Below are positions 33,016 to 60,000 of a DNA stretch of 60,000 nt, in pieces. The stretch is from positions 25,725,484-25,785,483 of the forward strand of contig NC_092564.1 of NCBI RefSeq assembly GCF_037975245.1, read 5' to 3'. Below the pieces are notes generated by a model. The model saw only the letters and a program-made list of their open reading frames with translations. It ran no database searches and had not been told where the DNA came from. The DNA is from Apostichopus japonicus (Eukaryota > Echinodermata > Holothuroidea > Aspidochirotida > Stichopodidae). The position numbers and the translations under genes were made by a program. Numbering within the stretch: position 1 is the first letter of the stretch; every line of letters starts with the position of its first letter.

Positions 33016-34381
33016 GAAATAATAATAATAATAATAAATGAGACTTATATAGCGCCAAATCAGTAAACAAAAGTTACTGCTCAAAGCGCTTTACAAAGAA
33101 AGTAAATTAATTTACAAAAGAACAAGTGAAAAAATGGGTCTTAAGTAGACTTTTGAAAGTAGAAAGTTTATAGCATGTTCGAATGTGATCTGGTAACTTG
33201 TTCCAGAGATAAGACCCAGAGTATTGGAAGCTTCTGTAACCATAGTTCTTCAATCGTGGTTTTGGAACAGTTAAAAACAGTTTGTTGGAGGAACGAAGTG
33301 TGCGAGTTGGAGTATATGGCAAGAGAAGTTGTGACAGGTACACAGGCCGTTCAAGATGATGAGCACAGAAGGTGAGAAGAAGTATTTTATACTGGATTCT
33401 GTAGCTGGTAGGTAGCCAATGAAGTTCCTTCAGAAGTGGGGTGGTGCGGCACTTTCTTCCTTTCCTTTTCACAATACGGGCAGCGGTGTTTTGGATCTTT
33501 TGGAGTTTCTTGATGGTCGAATCAGGAAGGCCAAATAAAAGTGAATTAAGAAAATCAAGCTTTGATGTCACAAACGCATGGACCAGTATCTCGCAAGTCT
33601 TATTATCGAGGTAATTCCTCATCAAACTGATTTTCCTAAGTTGCCAATTTGCAGAACGACAGAGATTAGTAACGTGATTTTCAAGTGACATGGTCTGGTC
33701 AAAATGTGCACCAAGGTTTCTAACAGTTGAGGAGATGTTAATAGAGTCTTTACCAACAGTAAGTGGTGGAAAATTAGGTGTAACTTCAGAGAAACGTGAT
33801 CGAAAAACAATAAACTCTGTTTTATCACAGTTTAGTTTCAACTGATTAGTTGTAAGCCAAGTGTTTACAGCACTTATACAGGTTTCCATTTTATGAAAAG
33901 CATTTGGCACATCATCCTTATCGAAAGCAAGAAGTAATTGAGTATCATCCGCATAATGATGGAAATGAACACCATGGTGCCGAATAATATCACTCAACTC
34001 CGCAAGATATAAAGAAAAAAGAACAGGTCCAAGTACAGAGCCCTGTGGAACACCAGTAACTAATGGACGAGGAGACGAGAGAACATCTTCAATTTTCACC
34101 TGTTGATAACGCTCAGTAATATAAGAATTGAACCAGGATAGAACAGTACCACCTAATCGATACTTTGACTGCAGTCTTTCTAACAAAATGGAATGATTAA
34201 CTGTATCAAAAGCTGATGATAAGTCTAAAAGAACTAAAAGGACAAAGCAGTCTTCATCAAGCTTGGATGTAATAAAATTATGAACTGCATTGAGGGCAGT
34301 TTCCGTACTGTGACCAGACTTATAAGCTGACTGGTATGGTTCGAGAAGAAATAGCAAAGAACATTGCATGCTGCGTGTCAC
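33016..34381 (-). mobile_element. 5'-truncated non-LTR retrotransposon (CR1/L2-like LINE)
   Basis: The element reads on the minus strand. Its 5' end lies near 34345-34381, where the reverse transcriptase frame starts abruptly. After the stop codon at 33107 it has a 3' UTR with AAAGCGCTTTGAGCAGT and TTTGGCGCTATATAAGTCTC, and it ends in a TTATTATTATTATT tail near 33016. No target duplication is evident. Related 3' ends occur at 24481-24560 and in the SINE at 26147-26530. Confidence 0.9.
33107..34381 (-). CDS. Reverse transcriptase C-terminal part of the LINE
   Basis: A 424-codon uninterrupted frame. It begins inside the reverse transcriptase domain (LEPYQSAYKSGHSTETAL). It contains DLSSAFDTVNHSILL, TGVPQGSVLGPVLFSLYL and the catalytic YADD box with both aspartates (about residues 144-147). 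The typical CR1/L2 C-terminal region follows (KLQKIQNTAARIV, LKELHWLP, NKLPDHIR). The endonuclease and the first part of the polymerase are absent, so the copy cannot be autonomous. The lack of stops or frameshifts suggests a fairly recent insertion. The ATG at 34381 is only the first in the frame; the leading residues come from flanking sequence or a poorly conserved part. Confidence 0.92.
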   Translation of the reverse strand: MTRSMQCSLLFLLEPYQSAYKSGHSTETALNAVHNFITSKLDEDCFVLLVLLDLSSAFDTVNHSILLERLQSKYRLGGTVLSWFNSYITERYQQVKIEDVLSSPRPLVTGVPQGSVLGPVLFSLYLAELSDIIRHHGVHFHHYADDTQLLLAFDKDDVPNAFHKMETCISAVNTWLTTNQLKLNCDKTEFIVFRSRFSEVTPNFPPLTVGKDSINISSTVRNLGAHFDQTMSLENHVTNLCRSANWQLRKISLMRNYLDNKTCEILVHAFVTSKLDFLNSLLFGLPDSTIKKLQKIQNTAARIVKRKGRKCRTTPLLKELHWLPTSYRIQYKILLLTFCAHHLERPVYLSQLLLPYTPTRTLRSSNKLFLTVPKPRLKNYGYRSFQYSGSYLWNKLPDHIRTCYKLSTFKSLLKTHFFTCSFVN

Positions 34382-36779
34382 AAGGAGACATGCTGCCTTA
34401 GGATTAATATCGGTGTGTGGGTGGGTGGTTTAGAAGGGGGTTAAATGACGTTGTAACCAGGGGAACAGATCATTTCCCCATTGAAATTTGAAGAAAAAAA
34501 TACCAAGATTTGGTTATTAATGCCTGTTTTCGATAATTTGTTTTAAGAATAAATTACACCCATAAAAACATTCCCATAAGACAATGGTTTTTAATTTCTT
34601 ATTTAAAACTGTACACGTTAAATTCCATTTGGAAAACGTTGATCAAATTTCATTACTGCTATTCAAAACAAAAACTGTGTGATTGAATAAATTTCATACA
34701 ACTATGCATTGCCTTGTTTATTAATTGAAAGAGAAATGTTATACATATTTGTGATGTTATCCCATTAAAAGACCAAGGAATAGCAAAACAGGTTCCAATG
34801 AGTAACGAAAGAATATTAGAAGACAGGGGTGGACATGTGTCTGGAATGGGGGGGGGGCAGGTGGAGGTCTGTTGTCATGTTATATCGGGCAGTATTTCAT
34901 AACCCTCGGTTCCATTTTTCTTCCAGATTTGGTCAGGATACCTTTCATGGTCATCCAGGGTCCCAGTGGACGATTAAGAACTAATTGAAAGTGGGGTTCT
35001 ATCAAATGATATAGTGAATGTCGGAAATATACTTTGTCAATGAGAAGTTGAAAATGTGTCCAGTATCGTACAAAGGATTTCAAAGGTGGGGGTGGGGGGG
35101 ATGGAGGTAGGAAGCAATATACTATAAACTAGGTTTATAATATCTAAAGGTAAAGGCTATCAATTCAATGCATGATTCTAGGAGGAATTACAAAAACTCA
35201 TGATTTTGGCGAAAGATGGGAGTTTTCAAAATAACTTCGGCATTTTTGTTTCAAAATTTAAATATTCGATTCTTCATAGCCTGCCCGAAGAAAATTGAAG
35301 GAAACTTATATATCCAAATTTTGTTGTTGTTGTTATTATGTTTACTTCAGATCTCAAATTTGACAATTTTGTAACTTTATTTAAGCAAAATCACCACCTT
35401 TTCAATTCCTCCCAAAATCATACGTATACTAGGTGGCACTCTTTGATTTCTCTCCAGGCAATTGGAATTGTACAATATCTCCTTTTTTTCATATAAAATT
35501 TAAATTTAAAACTCATATCTTCTTATCATTTTCTAATAAATTTTTAAAGGACAAAACCTTCATGGAATGCCACTTCTGTCTTGAGACAAGCATTTTCTGA
35601 ACAATCCCTTCTATGTAATCTGCCAAAATTTGACAATTTTTTTTTTTTACCTCTTACTTATGTCCAAAATCACAACTTGAACAAGGGCAACATAAAAACA
35701 GTGAAAATAATAGCAAAAAAAGACATATTCCAATAAGATAAGTTTATTTTCATGGCCCCTCCTGGACACACAGTTAATAGTACAAAAACTTCTTTTCAAC
35801 AAGTCATTTATCTATACACTATCATGCAAAATCCATCAGAATGTTTCTTTAATTTACACTCACTCCCTCCTCTTCAAGAATTTTGCAAATTTCCTTCATT
35901 GTTTTCCAAAATAACACACTGTCATCACATTATTGTTACCTTGGCTTCTCTCTATCATCTTCCTTTTCTCTCATTATTTATTTATTTTTTTGTACTCTTT
36001 TTTTTAAAACAATACACTGCCCTCCTATGACTTAAAGAGAAAAAAAAAAAATTCACCCCCCCCAAAAAAAAATCTGTCTCCCATTACGAAGATAAAGGAG
36101 TAAATATTAAGTTTGCAAAGCTCATCATCATAGTTAAACATTTTAACTCAATTATTATTTTTTTATTAGAAATGACTTAGGCAAAAAGAAATCTACAAAC
36201 AGAAACATTTATGCTGTAGTAATTTACACCTAAATACTAACTGTTGTCAGTTTTCTTAAATTTCATGATTTGCTCGCATTTTAGGAAATTGTTTGATCGG
36301 CCAGAAAAAGAAAATGCTTTTTCTGTTTAAATGTTCAAAAGATTTACTTCTATGGTGAGATAAGCATAGCAAGGTGAAGGTTAGACATAAAAACTTATAT
36401 GAAAATATCAGTTAATCAGAGTAAACGAGGTAAAGTTGTTGTACACAGTGTATCCACAGTCTATCCATAGAGCTATGAACAACGTACTGCACTATATACT
36501 CAACAAACATATAACTATACTGTATAGGCGTGTTTCTATAATTACAACACAATTGGGTATCATGGTCCTCATTAGTTATTCTACTCAAAAGGGTAGATAC
36601 ACTCAGATAATGTGGAAGAATGGATCCAGCCAATTTGGCCAGCTGTCAATGCAATGTTCTATAGTAATGACCTAAATAATTATTTTTAAATTTTCACCCA
36701 TCAAACCATGCTTTACGACTGTTTGTAAAAGCATAGTTTGTGTTTTAGAAGTTACACGCCAAGAATATACCATCAGAAC

Positions 36780-37020
36780 AACAGAAAAGGGGATGCAAGG
36801 CGTGGCTTAAGTGTATACTGCTGTTAACGGGTATGCTGCCTTACCCAAGGTACCTGATGGTGCTCTATCCAATGGACATGCCCAGTGCACTAGGGGCATG
36901 GTGCAATGCCTTTAAGGGCATACTGCAATTGCCATGCTAACTGAAGCTTCTCTGTTCAAAGGGCATTCCATTGTGCCCCAGGGGCATAATGTCCTGCATA
37001 AGGTAATGCACCCTAGGATC
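36780..37020 (+). repeat. Degenerate GGGCAT-rich stretch
   Basis: Words such as GGGCAT, GGGGCAT and GGACATGCCC recur about every 30-40 bases, with matching ATGCCC complements. It looks like a decayed tandem repeat similar in style to 42900-43480. No clear unit can be drawn by eye. Confidence 0.4.
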
Positions 37021-39671
37021 TACAGAGAGGTTATAGCAATCATTTAAACAAGTTTCAGTTTAAAAAATAAAAGCAAGAAAGAGCTGGGCGGAATTTTAAA
37101 TGAAAATCCAAAACAATTTAGTAATTTTACTATAATCAGTGGTACATGATGAAATATGTCAAAAAGTATATGCATAAGATAAATTAATATCACCTTAAAC
37201 ATTACATAACAGAGCAAATTGGGAGACTTGTAAGAACCAATGGCTTTGGTATCTTCAAGGACTTTGGAGAGAAAACCCTCTGTAAGCCGATATTCACCAC
37301 ATGTTCAATTACGACGCCTGCGACTGGCAAATTAACTAACACAAAATCAACCAGAGATGCAAAAATCTAATTTTGTGCTTTTAACTTAGGTACATGTATG
37401 ACATCACATCCATGTGCATTAAAGTTTGACATTTGGTACGAAGCATATAAAGGTCAATCGTTTATCTTGAACACAGCATGTCTGCAGGAACCAACAGCAC
37501 ACTTCACAAAGATGCTTGCAACATCTTCTGAGTTCATCAGTCAAAAATAAATACACACCCATTACTATCCTTTTAATTTTAATGAGTGGAATTTAAATAG
37601 AGTAACATTTTCATGATTGGCAACCTTACAGGACCCATACAGGAATTGAGAGTACATGATACCAGCAGAATGGTACTTGAAATGGGCAAGAAAAAAAATA
37701 GCCCCTTTAAGTTTTAGGTTGGTAGGTAGGTTGTTGCATTTGGCAAAATTGTCACTCAAATAAAAGTTTCATCTTTTGGGAGAAAGAGAAGAAACGTTGA
37801 TAGTTTGAAGAGACCATCGAGACTGTTTTACAGCTCACTTATAGTTATCATTTCTCATTTAATGGTATTTTATTTATTATTATTATTGTATAAACACAAG
37901 ATGCAGCTTGTTAACGTTTCCTGTATCTTATGTTTCTCTTTTAATGGTTGCGTGTTCGCACCAACACAAGATACAGATTCATACAGCCGCTTCCTATATA
38001 TATAACAGTTCTAGCAGCAGTGTGCCTACCTACTACATATACCTTTCTGTAGTTATTGGACACTCCTTGATATAGACGGATGAATGTAAACCTTTGTGCC
38101 ATAACTGTGAGTGAAATTGATGATCAAACAATTGAGATATTTAAGTCCGAAAAAGTATTGTTAAGATCTCACGTTTCAAATTGAAATCTTTGTGTGGCCA
38201 TCAACAATGTAAGCTATATTTTCATATCGTAAATTGAAAGGAAGATTCCAAGGGTAGGTAAAGACTTGCTAGATTTCCGGCCGATTCCTCACCATAAATT
38301 TACTCTATTTCGTGATACCAAAAAATGTGACATAAATGTTAAAGCCCTTGTCTCACCATATTCAACAACATCATAGTTTTTCTGTATTATTCATAACCTT
38401 AATTGTAACAGACAACTGATGTACCTTGTAGTTTACTTCAAGTGATAAATTGTTTTTGGAAAATTAACCAACCAAATTTTAAAGCTTTTACTAATTAATC
38501 AAGATTGGCAGTATAGTAACAACCTCTAATTACTGCCAGACATTGACCAAACTTTCCTCAATTTTTTCCCCCACACTTTGCAATTTGTGAAATTTGAATG
38601 GTAGCATGTATTTGCTGTGTTTGCTTCTTAATGTGATTCTGAAAGGGTCTTGAACATTCTTAGTAATAGATGCTGGTTTTTGGCTATTAGTTTGACTGCG
38701 TCCTAATATCAATATAGTCAGTTTAACAACATCTTCGTAACATTGTCCACACATAATTCCAGATTTTTTAACATTCCCGTATCTAGCTAGTATCATGATA
38801 ATATTATTTAGCTTTATGTCACATGAATCTGTCTGGAATGCTCTCTTTAAGGTCAATTTGATCATCTTAGCTTTTAAAACTCAAATCAGCTGACCATATT
38901 TTCAGATTTGATATTTAAAAAGAATATTATTGGATATTCCAATATGACCACCTTGCACATTTTGTAACAAACACTTTATACAAATTAGGATATTCTCTTT
39001 GACAAATTGAATGACACATTGAATACAAGGAAGATATTTATATTGCCTCACCAAACACTTGACCAAAAAAAATCTTTCTTTGCTACTGGAAATAATCTGG
39101 TATTCTGTCTGATTCTCAAATATGAAAAAAAAAACATTAAACAAAAAAAAAGTAAAATTGTTTATCACTAAAAATGGCTTTTGCATTGCTTGTTAAACTA
39201 CTCCAGAAAGTGACACATATGAAAAAAATTGCTATTTCCCAATAATTCAGATTTCAAACATTTCAACAAATGGTTTTTATTTGTACAGAAAAAAGAATTG
39301 AAAATGAGTCAAGTTGTGCCAGAGTGGATTGATCCCTAGTGAAAAGTCCTTCACTATAAAACAGAGCCTTACTTTATATGATAGCACAGCCACCACTTTT
39401 CATGCGATTTTACGAATGAGAAAATTATTTTGGCCAAACAATTATACAAAAGGATACACGTTTGTTTGACGGCTTTTAAAAATGATTGGGTAGGGTAGGT
39501 TCTTAAAACATATTCCAGGGAAACGTCATGGTAACACAATTTCATGTCATCGACATAGAAATTTTTGAAGGTGATGAAATGTAATTGAGTCCTTTTTAAA
39601 TTTTGTAACTGAGACTAATGTCTTGCTTATTGTGGAAACAAACGTGTTAGATCTATAACTGTATTGAGTAA

Positions 39672-40240
39672 TGTACAACAGTGCTAAACTAGCATGTACT
39701 ATGTATACAACAGTGCTAACTTGTACAAACTAGCATGTATTGTGTAACAGTGCTAACATGTGCAAACTAGCATGTACTATGTACACAACAGTGCTAACAT
39801 GTGCAAACTAGCATGTACTATGTACACAACAGTGCTAACATGTACAAACTAGCATGTACTATGTATACAACAGTGTTGACATGTACGAACTAGCATGTAC
39901 TATGTATGCAACAGTGCCGACATGTACGAACTTGCATGTACTAGGTACACATCAGTGGTAACATGTACAAACTAGAATGTACTATGTACACAACAGTTCC
40001 GACATGTACAAACTAGCATGTACTATGCATACAACAGTGCTGACACGTACAAACTAGCATGTACTATGTATACAACAGTGCTGACATGTACAAACTAGCA
40101 TGTACTATGTATATAGCAGTGCTGACATGTACAAACTAGCATGCACTATGCACACAACTGCGCTAACATTTACATGTCCTATGCACACAACAGTGCCGAC
40201 ATGTACAAACTTGCATGTACTAGGTACACAACAGTGCTGA
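39672..40240 (+). repeat. ~41-bp minisatellite, about 13 copies
   Basis: The unit ACAACAGTGCTAACATGTAC, then AAACTAGCATGTACTATGTAT, repeats with many point changes (GACATG for AACATG, GCACAC for GTACAC) and some shortened copies. It is intergenic. Confidence 0.92.
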
Positions 40241-40529
40241 CAAACACAACCTGCCCATTATGTGTGAGCATATTTGTATGTGGCTGAAACAGCCCTTGAT
40301 ATTCATGTCTGCAAGGACAAATACCAAATCAATAATTACGTATCACTAAGACTAAACACCACCTCTTACTATCACTTCATATATGGGTCTGTCACAGAGA
40401 GGAATATTGTGACCCCTGTGACTTGTTTTATTTATACATACTACCAGATTAATTAACGTAAATTAATGTAATTAACGTAATCTCTATATAATGTAATATA
40501 CCACCAGTGATTTGGAAGAAATTCCTATC

Positions 40530-41690
40530 TTATGTAATATACTATCACAGATAGTGAGGGCATGCAATACTCTCATATGTAATACAATACCAGTAATATG
40601 AAACACAAATACATTTCTGTATTGGTCATATATAATTTGCTGCCAAAAAATACAACATGAATTTCCTATATTACATAATATAGATCTCAAAGATAGAGAA
40701 AATCATATCCCTCCTTTTATTAATATACAATTCACTATCAGAGATAATGTACCATTTTTTTTATCTCATGTTGATAATTCACTATCAGACATAGAGATAT
40801 AAGAGGCACAGCCCTACTGATTCATTACCCAAGGTACAATAGCCCAAAGAATTCCAATATAGTTAATACAATCAATACCTTATTCACTACAAGAGAGAGT
40901 GAACCACAAATACAGCACATATCACTACCGGAGATATTGAGCGAACTGAACTCTCATGAAATGAATTAATATTATTCACTACTGGAGACAGTGAGGGAAT
41001 AAAACCCTACACTATACAAATCACTATCAAAGGCAGTGAGCCAAACTTACTCCCATTTAATTAATACATCATGAGCAAACTTGAGTTCTCATGAAATGAA
41101 TATAAAATTCATTATTGCAGGGAGAGAATCCAAGCCCTACACTAGGGTTCTCAATTTTCAAAGATTTCCAGAGAGAAATATTGGTTAGAGCAAAGGGCCA
41201 GAATGAAGTAAAATCTCACTATACCAATGTGCAGGATAGGATGGTAGGATAGGGTAGGACAGGGTAGGCGATTAAGGCCTTAGGAGTTACTAATCAGAAC
41301 AAGTTTATGAGCCCACTCTCCTCCCCCCCTCCCCCACATTTTGAGAACCCTTGCCCTGCACTACATAAAACTGTAAGAGAGACAGTTTGCTACATTAATT
41401 TCGATTCAGTTAATACATAATTCCTTACCAGAGAGAGATAATGAAGGACATTATATTGCAGTATACATTACTGGATAGCTACATTATACAGTTCACTACC
41501 TTCAAGGCCTTGACACTAACCATGACTGCCAGTAATGTTACAATGTAACTATCAGATATGGTGACAGACCAAAAAGAACCATGATACTATATAATTATAC
41601 AATGAAAGATAGTGGATAAACAACTTCCTAAATGATAAAGTACACTAACAGAGATAATATATCAAGCACTACAAGAGATCAGAAATTTGT
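40530..41690 (+). repeat. Highly degenerate array with CACTATC...GATAGTG motif
   Basis: The word TTCACTATCAGAGATAGTGA and variants recur at about 40550, 40731, 40778, 40884, 40921, 40976, 41022, 41100, 41424, 41548 and 41641. They often come with CTCATGAAATGAAT or CCCTACACTA in between. Spacing varies from about 40 to 180 bases. The core is itself an imperfect inverted repeat. It looks like an old tandem array worn down by mutation. Confidence 0.6.
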
Positions 41691-42899
41691 ATATTAATTT
41701 AAAAAAGAGAACAAAAAAACAGAATAACACTTGGTTCACAAAAGAAACATTTTCCCCAAAAATTATTCTCTTTTTCCCCCTAGGTCCACTCCCCCTCCAT
41801 CAAAGATCCTACGACATTGGACCGGATGTCACAGTGAGCATTAAACCGCTACTTTTGCAATTTTAATTACGGTCTTGACAGGAAAATTTAAAACTCTCCA
41901 AGTTCGTCCAACAGCTAACGAAAGATTCCATAACAAAAGTCTGGCAACGTATTCGTAAAAAGAATATAAAAATTCTCAAATCCATTCTAGCATTTTCAGA
42001 AATTAGACAGTATGGGAAGCAAAAAAAAGAAAAATAAGGAAAAAGTACTTTATCTACAACCTAAGTGATCACTGAAAAATGAACCTTCCCCCCTCCTTTC
42101 TCCCACCCCTCATTCTTTCTCCAATCCCCCCCCCCCATCCTCCACCCCTTCCAAAAATAAGAAAAAGACAGAAAAGAAAGTTAGGTGACACAGATCCAAT
42201 CGACCTTTTCTTAAAACTTGTAATCCTTATTGACCTTCAGCTATTATTGCAATTTTAAGAAGAGGTTATGCGATTAATACTAAACTCAAAAATACACAAA
42301 TCAAAATGAAATTTTTAATTTTCTTATCTTTTTCTTCTTCTTCTCTCTTTCCCTCACTGCTAATGCCTCAAAAAATGTAAATACAATTTTTCCTTTGCTA
42401 TAATTGGATATCAATAATTACGGATACATATTGGCAAAATATTACTGTACAAATTGAGGTAAATTGTCATGATTTTTAGAAACTTACTTTTCTCATTTTC
42501 TACCTTTTAACGCTTTGAAATCCCCTCCGACTAACCACATTCCAATCTTGTTCCTTTTTCCAAACCCAGCAATAAATCACAGCTAATATGGAAACCAAGC
42601 ACTTTATCAAGAGATTTTAAAAGCTCAATCCTTGACAAGGAAGAAACAGCTTCATTCAAAACAAATTTCCATTAACTATTGAGCAAACTATTTGCTTCCA
42701 ATATTCCACACACCTCTAAAGTAATGCTTTCAACAGCAGCATTTGACATCTTAGATACATTCCAGATGTAACCATGGCTTGATGAAAGGTATTCAATGGT
42801 GCTAAAAACATTCATTCGAGAGGTATCTCGAAACTTGAAACTTAGATATCAAACGCATTCCATTCCAGGTACTGAATACATCTATATCACAGGATATCC

Positions 42900-43480
42900 A
42901 GATACACTACATCAGGGGCATGCCGGGCAACCATCCCATTCAACATTTATAGTATTCCAGATGCAATGCAACAGGGGCACAGTTTCCAATATATATCAAT
43001 ATCAGAGGCACTCAGGAGACAAAATGCATCATTATCTAGATCATTTAGATGCAACAGATCAGGGGGCATTGCATGATACCCAATGCCTGAAGAACACATT
43101 CAAAATGCCCTGACATCAGAGGCATAAAGGGCACTAAATTCAGCAATGTTAGAGGCACTCAAGATAAAATGCACAAGGGAGGCAATGTAGATACCATAAT
43201 CCACAATCCTTATGCCCAATGCTTTAAGATCAGAGGCACCTAACACATCCAATACCTACATATCAGAGGCACAAAGAGTAACGAATATATTAATGTCTGT
43301 TCTAGATGAAATGGATCAGGGGCATTCTTTGTGCTCAACTCATCAAATTCATTGGCAAATTGGCAATCCAGACACAAGGCATCAGGGGCATTTTCGATTG
43401 CAAAAGCTGTCAGATCAGAGGCATCTAACACATCACCTGTTTAATACCTGAGGCACAATGGGCACCACCAAAGGTGACCA
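42900..43480 (+). repeat. Degenerate array with ATCAGRGGCAY motif
   Basis: The word ATCAGGGGCAT or ATCAGAGGCAC occurs about eleven times (near 42911, 42971, 43001, 43057, 43114, 43149, 43230, 43261, 43314, 43381 and 43413). Spacings alternate near 30 and 55-60 bases, hinting at a unit of about 85-90 bases carrying two motif copies. It lies about 0.7 kb past the 3' end of the Arkadia gene. Confidence 0.65.
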
Positions 43481-44174
43481 TGTCACTGGCATTCTAGATA
43501 CAATGTACCAATGTGCCCAATGCTGCTCCCATAACTGTGCTACTCACAATACCACATTCTTCAATATGAGGAATTCCTGGTGCAAGCTTCTGGGGGATTT
43601 TGGATGCCCAATGCCAAAACATCTAATGGCCTACCAAACCAAAAAAGAGTACTATTAATCGTTCATGAGGTTTCACCATATGAGTTAACCTGAGACAGAA
43701 GAAGTAGCTTACAAGGCTTTCAGAAGTAAAGCAGGGCCTCTACATTCAAAGCCAGTCAGTCACAATATTTGTACTGTTAACCTTAATGAATATTTGCTAA
43801 GCAGCTACATGGTTTCTACCAACTAAAACTCCTCCAAAAATCCAAAACAAAAAGAGGCCTTCTATTATTATTAACTTTGCTTTGTAATACTCATGTTAGT
43901 TGAGGATTGCTTTCACCGGCATGAAAATATGACAGCTTTGTCGAAAGTCAAAATAGTAAACTCCCAGTTTCTAGAAACCAGGGTAAATGAAATATCACAT
44001 GATCACAAGTCACTTGCAACCTCTCTCTGCTGGATGGCTATGTACTCTAGTCAAAACAATGATCCCTTTATAATGAACTTAAACATTGCTGAGGAAAGTG
44101 TTTTGTATTTCCTGGAATGAGACCTGTATCTTGTTACAACGATACCTCTACGCTGGTACGGCAACATTATTAAC

Positions 44175-44180
44175 TTTATT
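44175..44180 (-). terminator. Candidate polyadenylation signal of the Arkadia gene
   Basis: AATAAA on the minus strand, about 110 bases after the Arkadia stop codon at 44291-44289. If used, the 3' UTR is short; no cleavage site can be told from sequence alone. Confidence 0.5.
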
Positions 44181-44288
44181 CCATAGACCAAAAAAAGAAA
44201 AAAAAAAACGTGGTGCGTTGTACGACAGACTCTTTGTTTCCTTGATACGTCTTAAGTGTTTGGATGGCGCTGTAGACTTGCGGCGTTT

Positions 44289-59185
<14,897 letters not shown>

Positions 59186-60000
59186 CTGTAAAGACAAAAT
59201 GGTGAGGAAGTTAATAAATTTCAGTGATGAAGGCATAACACATCTGTCATTCAAACTTACTGTACAAAGTCTCTACTGTAGGATCAAACGTTTCTTTTGA
59301 TCTTGATCACATCAGCATCTTGCGCAAAACCCAAAAACTTGCTGGATTGGGTAAAATTACAGATGACGATACTTACCCAAGTACTGACGTTGTGAGGAGA
59401 CAGGTAAGGGAGGAGGGAAGTAAATTTATCCATCTCCTATAAATACTGTATGCAGTACTCCTATCTAGCTAGCTTATGACCATTGGTAACACAGAGCAAC
59501 ATTAATATAGTTCTCCCCCTAAAATGGTAACTCTTTAACTTATAGTGGGTGGGAGGAGGGGGGGAGTTGGGTGGACTTTATGCTTTAAGCTAAACAGTTT
59601 CTAGATTTTTATCTACAGTAAATACAACTTGATATGAATAGCAATTTTAAAATCATGTGATACAGTATGTACAGTGCTGTACTTGGGTAAAAGAGTTTGT
59701 TTGAGATTTTATCAAACATTGTTAAACTAGACAAGAGATTTGATTTGAAACTTTGGTACTTTTCAAACAATGTTTCAATTCCCATCTTAAGATGGTTTGG
59801 GAATAATGCCAATGAGGAAATTAAATTTACTCATCACAGCTCTACACAACTGAATATAAAATATCAGCCTTGAAGTTTGGCTGGTGGTCTTTGCACTATC
59901 AGAAAAAGTCCCAAGGTTAGGTTAGGCTGTAACTGTGATATCCCTCACCAACGTTATCTATTAAAACTATTTATTCTTCAGTAAATGATGTACCGTACAT
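59186..60000. other. Arkadia intron reaching the right edge
   Basis: This interval should be the intron upstream of the large exon. It is AT-rich, with a G run near 59545-59570. A donor-like GGGTAAGT occurs near 59370-59378 on the minus strand, but no exon in the phase needed was found before it. Confidence 0.5.

Larger units (their letters stand above)
30100..44174. other. Intergenic interval between the M13 and Arkadia genes
   Basis: About 14 kb without a supported host gene. Repeats and mobile elements inside are listed separately (30840-32321, 32371-32405, 33016-34381, 36780-37020, 39672-40240, 40530-41690, 42900-43480). The stretches 34400-36780, 37020-39670 and 43640-44170 hold AT-rich sequence and small open frames without family resemblance, in which I see no further feature. 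Confidence 0.55.

Noticed and set aside
38530-39186. Two neighbouring minus-strand frames of about 100 codons
   Set aside because: AT-rich, hydrophobic and Lys/Ile-rich by composition; no motif, and the frames do not join by plausible splice sites.
39672-40240. CRISPR-like repeat array
   Set aside because: Units are directly adjacent with no unique spacers and the genome is animal; it is a minisatellite.
59370-59450. Possible Arkadia exon before a GGGTAAGT donor
   Set aside because: The frame that could join exon 59185 in the needed phase would leave only a 7-base exon after the nearest acceptor; the longer open frame is in the wrong phase.

Overview
This is a window of animal nuclear DNA, not bacterial or viral. 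It holds spliced genes with small exons, GT-AG introns, metazoan gene families, tRNA-derived SINEs, a non-LTR retrotransposon and many minisatellites. The genome is AT-rich. The two protein families, the hAT-like short transposons and the LINE/SINE tails would suit a marine invertebrate, perhaps a deuterostome such as an echinoderm or hemichordate. That assignment is inference; no sequence here fixes the species.

Two host genes are supported, both on the minus strand. The left one (coding part 4707-26861) is the N-terminal portion of a neprilysin/endothelin-converting-enzyme-type M13 metallopeptidase. Six coding exons join in perfect phase and give 269 codons: cytoplasmic tail, one transmembrane helix and the start of the ectodomain with the PCDNFYEYACGGW hallmark. 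The zinc-binding catalytic half is not seen and should lie beyond the left edge. A non-coding first exon with a GC-AG donor is possible near 29964-30090. The right one (44289-59185) is an Arkadia/RNF111-type RING-H2 E3 ubiquitin ligase. Twelve exons join in phase into 1000 residues and a stop codon. They carry SUMO-interacting motifs, a basic stretch, His/Pro-rich and Ser-rich regions, an NRG-TIER-like element and a C-terminal RING-H2. Only the extreme N-terminus is missing, beyond the right edge. The two genes need not work together; Arkadia acts in TGF-beta/SMAD signalling and SUMO-targeted ubiquitination, and M13 enzymes cleave extracellular peptides.

The rest is introns and a roughly 14-kb intergenic stretch (30100-44170). 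Mobile DNA includes four short elements with terminal inverted repeats and 8-bp target duplications (4991-5755, 17988-18187, 28875-29273, 51871-52175). There is also a 5'-truncated CR1/L2-like LINE with an open reverse transcriptase frame (33016-34381), other LINE fragments, and two tRNA-derived SINEs. One SINE (26147-26530) shares its 3' tail with the LINE. A fold-back composite lies at about 30840-32321, next to a Penelope-like hammerhead-type remnant (about 32371-32405). Minisatellites are abundant.

The most unusual observations are two repeat arrays that touch Arkadia splice sites. One is an ~84-bp minisatellite (47930-48806) whose units resemble the exon end and its 5' splice site. The other is a short-unit array (54361-54600) that runs up to a 3' splice site and supplies many CTAAC branch-point-like motifs. 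No complete undescribed multi-gene system is visible.
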